Of a stretch of DNA of 6,058 nt, positions 1-4,417 are shown in pieces. Position numbers and translations under genes: made by a program. The stretch covers positions 1 through 6,058 of the forward strand of contig JAFMQT010000300.1 in assembly GCA_017354515.1 (NCBI GenBank). The letters are read 5' to 3'. Origin of the DNA: Nocardia sp. Lineage in GTDB: Bacteria; Actinomycetota; Actinomycetes; Mycobacteriales; Mycobacteriaceae. Position 1 is the stretch's first letter, and every line of letters begins with the position of its first letter. The notes below the pieces were generated by a model. The model searched no databases and was not told the origin of the DNA. It saw nothing but the letters and a program-made list of their open reading frames with translations.

Positions 1-1440
1 CAGGACCTGGCGGCGCAGTGACCGCATCCGGCGGCGCTTGGTCTCCGGATCGTCGGTGATCGCGGCCATGATCGCATCCTCGACACTGTCCAGATCGTGT
101 GGATTGCATAGATAGGACTGCCGCAATTCCGCTGCCGCACCGGTGAATTCGCTCAGCACGAGAGCTCCGTTGAGGGCGCTGTGCGCGGCCACGTACTCCT
201 TGGCGACCAGATTCATCCCGTCGCGCAGCGGTGTCACCAGCATGACGTCGGCGGCGACGAAGAAGGCGATCAGCTCCTCGCGCGGGATCGGCCGATGCAG
301 ATAGTTCACGAATGGGTAACCGACACGGGAGAATTCGCCGTTTATCCGGCCGACCTGGCGTTCGATATCCCCGCGCATCTGGATATAACTGTCCACCCGC
401 TCACGGCTCGGGGTGGCCAACTGGACCATCACGGTCTCGGCCGGATCCAGCCGGCCCGAATGCAGTAGCTCCTGCAGGGCGGCCAAGCGGATATCGATGC
501 CCTTGGTGTAGTCCAGCCGATCCACACCCAGCAGAATGTGTTTGGGATTGCCCAATTCCTGGCGGATCTGGGCCGCGCGATCACGCACCGATTTGCGCCG
601 CGCCACCTCGTCGAGTTCGTTCGAGGCGATCGAGATCGGGAAGGCGCCCACCCGCACCGTGCGGAAACCCACCTGCACCACACCCAATTTCGAACGCACC
701 CCGACATTGCCGCGCGAAGTGCGCTGTCCGGCAAGTCTTTTCGCGAGGTACAGGAAGTTCTGTGCGCCACCGGGCAGATGGAAACCGATCAGATCCGCAC
801 CCAGCAGGCCCTCGATGATCTCGGTACGCCAGGGCAACTGCATGAACAGCTCGACCGGCGGGAACGGAATGTGCAGGAAGAAGCCGATCGTCAGATCCGG
901 GCGGAGCATGCGCAGCATCTTTGGTACCAATTGCAGCTGATAGTCCTGCACCCACACCGTCGCGCCCTCGGCGGCCACCTTCGCGGTGTGCTCGGCGAAA
1001 CGACGGTTGACCTCGACATAGGCGGCCCACCAGTGCCGGTGGTAGTCCGGCCGGACGATGACATCGTGATACAGCGGCCACAGCGTGCCGTTGGAGAAGC
1101 CCTCGTAGTACTCGGCCACCTCGGCCGAACTCAGCGGAACCGGGAACAGATCCAGGCCGTCCTCGGTGATCGGGTCCACATCGACATCGGGCACACCGGC
1201 CCAGCCCACCCAGGCTCCGGCATTGGTGCGGAGCACCGGTTCCAGCGCGGTGACCAGACCGCCGGGACTGCGCTTCCATCGCGTCGTGCCGTCGGGCAGG
1301 GTTTCCAGATCCACCGGAAGCCGGTTGGCGACGACGACGAACCCCGATCCGGCACCTCCGTACTGGATCGCTGATCCGGATTCGGCCTCCGGCGCAGCGG
1401 GGGAGTCTCGATCGGTACGTCTATCGCTCGTCTGGTCCAC
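1..1440 (-). CDS. otsA: Trehalose-6-phosphate synthase OtsA (GT20 family), C-terminus cut by window edge
   Basis: Makes trehalose-6-phosphate from a nucleotide-diphosphate glucose and glucose-6-phosphate in the cytosol, the first step of the OtsA-OtsB route; the phosphatase is not in view. The frame is open for 480 codons from a GTG at 1440 to the window edge. After a roughly 32-residue polar extension comes the N-terminal motif FVVVANRLPVDLE (residues 34 on). YYEGFSNGTLWPLYHD (about 111-126), QDYQLQLVP with D166, LHIPFPP with H190, GVDRLDYTKG (R308, K313) and DGMNLVAKEYVA (D407, E415) are the donor and acceptor site motifs of family GT20. The last visible residues, MRSLRRQVL, lie about 15-25 residues before the usual end of mycobacterial OtsA (near 500 aa), so little is missing. 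GTG was chosen because GGAGGA (1448-1453) sits 7 nt upstream; no in-frame ATG competes. A 57-codon gene lies 89 bp upstream on the same strand. Confidence 0.96.
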   Translation of the reverse strand, partial: MDQTSDRRTDRDSPAAPEAESGSAIQYGGAGSGFVVVANRLPVDLETLPDGTTRWKRSPGGLVTALEPVLRTNAGAWVGWAGVPDVDVDPITEDGLDLFPVPLSSAEVAEYYEGFSNGTLWPLYHDVIVRPDYHRHWWAAYVEVNRRFAEHTAKVAAEGATVWVQDYQLQLVPKMLRMLRPDLTIGFFLHIPFPPVELFMQLPWRTEIIEGLLGADLIGFHLPGGAQNFLYLAKRLAGQRTSRGNVGVRSKLGVVQVGFRTVRVGAFPISIASNELDEVARRKSVRDRAAQIRQELGNPKHILLGVDRLDYTKGIDIRLAALQELLHSGRLDPAETVMVQLATPSRERVDSYIQMRGDIERQVGRINGEFSRVGYPFVNYLHRPIPREELIAFFVAADVMLVTPLRDGMNLVAKEYVAAHSALNGALVLSEFTGAAAELRQSYLCNPHDLDSVEDAIMAAITDDPETKRRRMRSLRRQVL

Positions 1441-1447
1441 TGGTGGA

Positions 1448-1453
1448 TCCTCC
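1448..1453 (-). promoter_or_regulatory. Ribosome binding site of otsA
   Basis: GGAGGA on the minus strand, 7 nt before the GTG at 1440. It decides the start: the ATG whose first base is at 1465, which precedes it, is out of frame, has no purine-rich site and opens only a 14-codon frame overlapping the otsA start. Confidence 0.8.
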
Positions 1454-1529
1454 GGTCGCCGACATGGCGGAGCTGGGGCGTGGGATTTCAGTTGTCGACC
1501 CGGGCGCCTGCCGCACCCGGATGCCGGGC

Positions 1530-1703
1530 TCAGGCCTGTTCGCTACGGGTGCTCGGGCCGATGCCGAGCATCGACAGCAGCATCCGGCACTCGTCGGCGT
1601 CGGTGGCGTAGGCGGCGACCACGCGCTGGGCCTGACGGGCCGTCTCGTCGGCCAGCGGTTCCAGATCGTCGTCCGCGATTTCGTTGGCGCTCTTCGCGGC
1701 CAT
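1530..1703 (-). CDS. Small 57-aa acidic protein upstream of otsA, function unknown
   Basis: Complete small gene: ATG at 1703, TGA at 1532-1530. The protein begins MAAKSANEIADDDLEPLADE, continues with an alanine- and arginine-rich helix-prone stretch (about residues 18-38) and ends with a compact hydrophobic segment, CRMLLSMLGIGPSTRSEQA. It has no signal peptide, membrane segment or catalytic motif. AGAGGA lies 8 nt before the ATG, codon third positions are GC-rich, and it sits directly upstream of otsA on the same strand, so it is probably co-transcribed with it. From memory, M. tuberculosis also has a short unknown gene (Rv3489) immediately before otsA (Rv3490); position and size fit, but I cannot confirm homology. 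The single cysteine and the LLSMLGI segment might serve protein-protein contact. I do not recognise a named family. Confidence 0.72.
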   Translation of the reverse strand: MAAKSANEIADDDLEPLADETARQAQRVVAAYATDADECRMLLSMLGIGPSTRSEQA

Positions 1704-1737
1704 CGGCGTTGTCCTCTCGGCTCAGGGTCGGGAAAGG

Positions 1738-1767
1738 CGACTCCGGTTCCACCCCGTTGTGGAGTCG
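1738..1767. repeat. Inverted repeat in the leader of the small minus-strand gene
   Basis: A 7-bp perfect inverted repeat, CGACTCC at 1738-1744 and GGAGTCG at 1761-1767, separated by 16 nt. It lies 35-64 bp upstream of the ATG at 1703. It could be a protein-binding dyad or an RNA hairpin; no regulator is indicated. Confidence 0.35.
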
Positions 1768-1789
1768 GCGCCGTGCGTTGTCAATGGTA
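1757..1789 (-). promoter_or_regulatory. Weak promoter candidates for the small gene-otsA unit
   Basis: On the minus strand a perfect TTGACA lies at 1784-1779, but the hexamer 17 bp downstream (1762-1757, CCACAA) is a poor -10. Just upstream, TACCAT (1789-1784) fits the actinobacterial TANNNT -10 pattern but lacks a recognisable -35. Either could drive the unit; neither is convincing alone. The rest of the spacer up to 1979 shows no clear promoter for the plus-strand hydrolase. TATACC at 1908-1913 is the best A/T-rich hexamer there and has no -35 partner. Confidence 0.3.
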
Positions 1790-1979
1790 TCGGGCGGGCC
1801 GAAATCGGACATCTCTCCCGCGTCATATTCTGGATGTCAACCAGCTTCGGCGGCGGCCGGATATGGCGAGACCGCTCACACCGGAAAACGCCGGAGCCGG
1901 ATAAACCTATACCGTGGATGTCAGGGCCTGCGCGGCCCGTCATCACCTGTCGGAGTATCGCAGAAAGGGTCGCAGCATC

Positions 1980-2819
1980 ATGCCGTTGGCCACGGTGAAT
2001 GGAATCTCACTGAACTACCAGGTGAAGGGAGACAAGGCCAAGGGCACCGACACCAAGGGAACAGCGCCGCTGGTGGTGCTGATCATGGGTACCGGCAGTC
2101 CCGGGCGGGTGTGGGAACTGCATCAGGTGCCGGCCCTGGTCGCCGCCGGTTTCCGGGTCTGCACCTTCGACAATCGCGGTATCGCACCCTCCTACGAGGC
2201 GCCGGACGGCATTCACATCGACGATATGGTCGCCGACACCGCCGGGCTGATCGAATTCCTGGACGAGGGCCCGGCCCTGGTCGCCGGTACATCGATGGGC
2301 GCCCGGGTCACCCAGGAGTTGGCCCTGGCCCGGCCCGACCTGGTCCGCAAGGCGATTTTCATGGCCGGTCACGCCCGGCTCGACCAGTTCCAGAAAACCC
2401 TGTCGCTCGGCGAACACGAACTCGACGCGTCCGGTATATCGCTGCCGGCCAAATACGAGGCCGCGCTCACCGCGGTGATGAACCTGTCGCCGGCCACCAT
2501 GGCCGACAGCAATTCCGCGCGGGACTGGCTCGACATGTTCGAATTCACCGGTGGGCCGGTCACTCCCGGGATCCGCGCACAGCGCCGGATGGACCATGAC
2601 TTCGACCGGCTGCAGGCCTACCGCGGTATCAAGGTGCCGTGCCTGTCCATCGGTTTCGCCGACGACCGCATGATTCCGGCCTATCTGAGCCGCGAACTGG
2701 CGGAAGTCATCCCCGACGCCCGCTACCACGAGATCCCCGATGCCGGGCACTTCGGCTATCTGGAGCGGCCGGAAGCGGTCAACAAGATCCTGCTCGACTT
2801 CTTCGGCGGGACGCGCTGA
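1980..2819 (+). CDS. Alpha/beta-fold hydrolase, serine type
   Basis: A 279-residue cytosolic alpha/beta hydrolase; it would hydrolyse an ester, thioester, lactone or similar bond, but the substrate is not evident. The family pattern is complete: oxyanion-hole region LIMGTGSPGRVW (35-45), the strand and turn TFDNRGIAPS (62-71), nucleophile elbow GTSMG with Ser105, an acid in GFADDR (Asp228 or Asp229) and the catalytic histidine in AGHFGYLERP (His257). A cap of about 80 residues lies between roughly 130 and 210. A Lys/Gly/Thr-rich insertion (17-29) interrupts the first strands. ATG at 1980 is preferred because AAAGGG sits about 10 nt upstream and the N-terminus MPLATVNGISLNY is typical; an in-frame ATG at 1914 would add 22 unlikely residues. 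The mbtH-like gene is 240 bp downstream, so a thioesterase-like role in peptide assembly is conceivable but not shown. Confidence 0.9.
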   Translation: MPLATVNGISLNYQVKGDKAKGTDTKGTAPLVVLIMGTGSPGRVWELHQVPALVAAGFRVCTFDNRGIAPSYEAPDGIHIDDMVADTAGLIEFLDEGPALVAGTSMGARVTQELALARPDLVRKAIFMAGHARLDQFQKTLSLGEHELDASGISLPAKYEAALTAVMNLSPATMADSNSARDWLDMFEFTGGPVTPGIRAQRRMDHDFDRLQAYRGIKVPCLSIGFADDRMIPAYLSRELAEVIPDARYHEIPDAGHFGYLERPEAVNKILLDFFGGTR

Positions 2820-2836
2820 CGGCCGTCCGTCGGCCG
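2820..2836 (+). terminator. Possible terminator hairpin after the hydrolase
   Basis: Immediately after the hydrolase stop, CGGCCG (2820-2825) and CGGCCG (2831-2836) form a 6-bp GC stem with a 5-nt loop. No T-run follows, so at most it is a weak actinobacterial-style terminator. Confidence 0.35.
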
Positions 2837-2867
2837 CTACCGCAGCCATACTGCGTAACGCCGGCCT

Positions 2868-2876
2868 TGCTAGGGT
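2868..2876 (+). promoter_or_regulatory. Extended -10 promoter candidate for mbtH
   Basis: TGC followed by TAGGGT (2868-2876) is an extended -10 of the TGN-TANNNT type common in actinobacteria. The hexamer 17 bp upstream (ATACTG, 2848-2853) is a poor -35, as is usual for extended -10 promoters. Transcription would begin near 2882-2884, placing almost the whole 27-bp repeat array in a leader of about 180 nt before the mbtH start. Confidence 0.5.
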
Positions 2877-2886
2877 CGACAGCACC

Positions 2887-3021
2887 ACCGAGCCGCCAGG
2901 CTCACAAATCGACACCGAGCCGCCAGGCTCACAAATCGACACCGAGCCGCCAGGCTCACAAATCGACACCGAGCCGCCAGGCTCACAAATCGACACCGAG
3001 CCGCCAGGCTCACAAATCGAC
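2887..3021. repeat. Tandem array: five perfect copies of a 27-bp repeat with internal inverted repeat
   Basis: Five contiguous identical 27-bp units at 2887-2913, 2914-2940, 2941-2967, 2968-2994 and 2995-3021. Only the first five bases of a sixth unit (ACCGA, 3022-3026) follow before the sequence diverges. Each unit contains GAGCCGCCAGGCTC, a 5-bp inverted repeat with loop GCCA, and an A-richer linker, ACAAATCGAC, then ACC. The absence of any mismatch points to recent expansion or homogenisation. The period is a multiple of three, but the array lies between genes. It has no unique spacers, so it is not a CRISPR array. It sits just downstream of the promoter candidate and ends 38 bp before the mbtH start. 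A function as RNA structure, protein-binding array or passive minisatellite cannot be decided from sequence. Confidence 0.97.
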
Positions 3022-3051
3022 ACCGAACCCGTCAACGAGCCAGCAAATAGT

Positions 3052-3058
3052 GAGGTGA
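3052..3058 (+). promoter_or_regulatory. Ribosome binding site of mbtH
   Basis: GAGGTGA closely precedes the ATG at 3060 and matches the 16S anti-Shine-Dalgarno over seven bases. It fixes the mbtH start. Confidence 0.75.
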
Positions 3059-3059
3059 A

Positions 3060-3299
3060 ATGAGCACCAACCCCTTCGATGATCCGGACGGTCGTTTCTA
3101 CGTTCTGGTCAACGCCGAGGAGCAGTACTCCCTGTGGCCGTCGTTCGCCGAGATCCCGGCCGGATGGACCAAGGTGTTCGGCGAGGAGAGCCGCGAGGCC
3201 TGCGTCGAATTCATCGAGAAGACCTGGACCGATGACCGGCCCAAGAGTCTGCGCGACGCCATGGCCGCCGACGAAGCCGCTCGCGCCGGAAAGTCCTGA
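3060..3299 (+). CDS. mbtH: MbtH-like protein (NRPS adenylation-domain activator)
   Basis: A complete 79-residue member of the MbtH family. These small cytosolic proteins bind NRPS adenylation domains and are needed for their solubility or activity; they have no catalytic activity of their own. The family signature is intact: NAEEQYSLWP (N18, E20, Q22, S24, W26, P27), IPAGW (P33, G35, W36) and KTWTDDRPKSLR (W56, T57, D58, R60, P61). The two tryptophans that clamp an alanine of the partner domain are present as W26 and W36. Length is normal for the family (about 60-80 aa). No synthetase gene is in the window, so this copy probably serves NRPSs elsewhere in the genome; whether it belongs to a siderophore pathway such as nocobactin or mycobactin is unknown. 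It has its own promoter candidate and is followed by a strong hairpin, suggesting a single-gene transcript. Confidence 0.95.
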   Translation: MSTNPFDDPDGRFYVLVNAEEQYSLWPSFAEIPAGWTKVFGEESREACVEFIEKTWTDDRPKSLRDAMAADEAARAGKS

Positions 3300-3321
3300 T
3301 CGGCGCTTCACCACTGTTGCG

Positions 3322-3360
3322 GCGCGGCTGCGCGATGCCCCGGGTATCGCACAGCCGCGC
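3322..3360 (+). terminator. Long hairpin after mbtH, probable terminator
   Basis: A 15-bp stem with a single C-A mismatch (3322-3336 with 3346-3360, outer bases GCGCGGCTG and CAGCCGCGC) and a 9-nt loop, starting 22 bp after the mbtH stop. No T-run follows directly; the nearest is TTTT at 3379-3382. GC-rich stems without U-tracts are common at actinobacterial gene ends. Confidence 0.65.
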
Positions 3361-3380
3361 GGGTGATCGTCGTGCGCGTT

Positions 3381-3409
3381 TTCCCGTAATGCCCGCTCGT
3401 GGTTATGAT
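3381..3409 (+). promoter_or_regulatory. Promoter candidate for tRNA-Thr
   Basis: TATGAT at 3404-3409 is one base from the consensus -10 and lies 14 bp before the tRNA 5' end, giving a very short precursor leader. The -35 hexamer at 17-bp spacing (TTCCCG, 3381-3386) is weak. Confidence 0.5.
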
Positions 3410-3423
3410 TGCAGCGCTTTTCC

Positions 3424-3495
3424 GCCTCCTTAGCTCAGTGGTAGAGCACTCGCCTTGTAAGCGAAAGGTCGTCAGTTCAATCCTGACAGGGGGCT
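3424..3495 (+). tRNA. tRNA-Thr (anticodon UGU)
   Basis: A full cloverleaf of 72 nt can be folded by eye. The acceptor stem pairs GCCTCCT (3424-3430) with AGGGGGC (3488-3494), with one T-G wobble and discriminator T at 3495. The D arm is GCTC/GAGC with a short loop. The anticodon loop CTTGTAA (3454-3460) has TGT at 3456-3458, reading ACA threonine codons. The T arm is GTCAG-TTCAATC-CTGAC (3471-3487). The variable region has five bases. The first anticodon-stem pair (27-43) is a C-A mismatch. The 3' CCA is not encoded and must be added by tRNA nucleotidyltransferase. Confidence 0.95.
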
Positions 3496-3499
3496 CGAA

Positions 3500-3538
3500 T
3501 AGGCCCTGACCTGCATGAATAGGTCAGGGTCTAGTTTT
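3500..3538 (+). terminator. Intrinsic terminator of tRNA-Thr
   Basis: A 13-bp stem with one G-T wobble (3500-3512 with 3521-3533, core CCCTGACCT/AGGTCAGGG), an 8-nt loop, and TTTT at 3535-3538 starting one base after the stem. It begins 5 nt after the tRNA, so the tRNA is a single-gene unit. Confidence 0.9.
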
Positions 3539-3568
3539 ATGCGGGTGAGCACAATGCTCGAACAACGG

Positions 3569-3574
3569 TAGATT
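3569..3574 (+). promoter_or_regulatory. Weak -10 candidate for phoP-phoR
   Basis: TAGATT at 3569-3574 is the best -10-like hexamer between the tRNA terminator and phoP. The hexamer 17 bp upstream (TGAGCA, 3546-3551) matches TTGACA at only three positions. Transcription would begin near 3581, giving a leader of about 100 nt. Confidence 0.28.
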
Positions 3575-3595
3575 TCGCTCCCGTAGCCCGGCCGG

Positions 3596-3624
3596 GTTCA
3601 GCGGGTCCGCAGCGGGCTCGCAGA
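3596..3624 (+). promoter_or_regulatory. Three 11-bp-spaced heptamers resembling PhoP half-sites
   Basis: Heptamers GTTCAGC (3596-3602), CCGCAGC (3607-3613) and TCGCAGA (3618-3624) are separated by 4-bp GGGT and GGGC linkers, giving an 11-bp period. The published mycobacterial PhoP box is two TCACAGC heptamers with a 4-bp gap. These match it at 4, 5 and 5 of 7 positions and share CAG at the same place. This would suit autoregulation of phoP, but GC-rich DNA makes partial matches easy to find. Confidence 0.35.
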
Positions 3625-3672
3625 AAACTCCCAGGCGATGTTCAGTGCATTCTGGGGCGGAGGGGGCAACAT

Positions 3673-3696
3673 ATGCGGCATGAGTGGTGTGCCTAG
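3673..3696 (+). CDS. Possible 7-codon micro-ORF overlapping the phoP start
   Basis: ATG at 3673 opens a frame encoding MRHEWCA and ends with TAG at 3694-3696. GGAGG at 3659-3663 lies 9 nt upstream of it, an ideal spacing, whereas the same site is 16 nt from the phoP ATG at 3680. The micro-ORF overlaps the first codons of phoP in another frame. It may be a translated leader that modulates phoP initiation, or simply a chance ATG in the spacer. Confidence 0.25.
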   Translation: MRHEWCA

Positions 3697-4417
3697 TGAC
3701 CGGACCCCAGAGGCTCGCATCCTGGTGGTCGACGATGAACCGATGATCGTCGAACTGCTGTCGGTGAGTCTGCGCTATCAGGGGTTCGAGGTCGCCACCG
3801 CCGCGAATGGCGCTGAAGGTCTGGACCGGTCCAAGCAGTTCCGCCCGGACGCTCTGATCGTCGATGTGATGATGCCGGGCATGGACGGCTTCGGCCTGTT
3901 GCGTCGCTTGCGTGCCGACGGTATCGACGCACCGGTGCTGTTCCTGACCGCCCGCGACGAGATCGAGGACAAGATCACCGGCCTGACTCTCGGCGCCGAC
4001 GACTACGTCACCAAGCCTTTCTCGCTCGAGGAGGTGGTGGCGCGGCTGCGGGTGATTCTGCGCCGCTCCGGTCACGTGGTGGAGGAGACCGAATCGTCAC
4101 GGATCCGGTTCGAGGACATCGAACTGGACGACGACACCCACGAGGTGTGGAAGGCGGGGGAGCCGGTGGCGCTGTCACCGACCGAATTCACCCTGCTGCG
4201 GTACTTCATGGTCAACGCCGGGACGGTGCTGAGCAAACCGCGCATCCTCGACCACGTCTGGCGTTACGACTTCGGCGGCGAGGTCGGGGTGGTGGAAACC
4301 TACGTCTCCTATTTGCGCAAGAAGGTCGACACCGGCCCGGACCGGCTGATTCACACGCTGCGCGGAGTCGGCTATGTCATGCGCGCCCCCAGCCGCAGCC
4401 GAACCTCGGCCAAATGA
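3680..4417 (+). CDS. phoP: OmpR-family response regulator, PhoP-like
   Basis: A 245-residue DNA-binding response regulator, the output half of the PhoP/PhoR pair with the overlapping kinase. The receiver domain (about 12-128) has acidic pocket D18-D19, phospho-acceptor D62 in IVDVMMPGMDG, switch T90 and K112 in TKPFSLEEVV. The winged-helix effector (about 142-236) has LSPTEFTLLRYFMVNAG and ends RGVGYVMR. Long stretches match my memory of M. tuberculosis PhoP almost word for word (RRLRADGIDAP, LEEVVARLRVILRR, THEVWKAG, SPTEFTLLRYF, HVWRYDFGG), so PhoP is preferred over paralogues TcrX or TrcR. In mycobacteria it controls envelope lipids, secretion and acid response. ATG 3680 gives the expected short N-terminus before PEARILVVDDE; an in-frame ATG at 3638 would add 14 odd residues with a poor binding site. 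GGAGG is 16 nt from ATG 3680, longer than usual. Confidence 0.9.
   Translation: MSGVPSDRTPEARILVVDDEPMIVELLSVSLRYQGFEVATAANGAEGLDRSKQFRPDALIVDVMMPGMDGFGLLRRLRADGIDAPVLFLTARDEIEDKITGLTLGADDYVTKPFSLEEVVARLRVILRRSGHVVEETESSRIRFEDIELDDDTHEVWKAGEPVALSPTEFTLLRYFMVNAGTVLSKPRILDHVWRYDFGGEVGVVETYVSYLRKKVDTGPDRLIHTLRGVGYVMRAPSRSRTSAK

Noticed and set aside
538..1374. 278-codon plus-strand open frame
   Set aside because: It is antisense to otsA, whose motifs are continuous on the other strand, and it resembles no family.
1424..1465. 14-codon leader peptide overlapping the otsA start
   Set aside because: The ATG has no purine-rich site upstream and the peptide has no attenuation-like features; chance is enough.
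2887..3021. CRISPR array
   Set aside because: The units are directly contiguous and wholly identical, with no unique spacers and no cas genes nearby.
2007..3314. 435-codon minus-strand frame with GGSVSICEP repeats
   Set aside because: It runs antisense through the hydrolase, the array and mbtH. The plus-strand genes have full family motifs, and the repeat peptide only reflects the 27-bp array read backwards.
3424..3495. tRNA-Thr as an integration site for a mobile element
   Set aside because: No integrase and no direct repeat of the tRNA 3' end is visible in the window, and the tRNA is followed at once by its own terminator.
3587..3596. CCCGGCCGGG palindrome upstream of phoP as an operator
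   Set aside because: A 10-bp GC palindrome is easily found by chance at this base composition and no second copy is nearby.
3638..3679. Upstream in-frame start for phoP
   Set aside because: It adds a Gly- and Trp-rich leader unlike PhoP proteins, has no good ribosome binding site, and would put the strong GGAGG inside the coding region.
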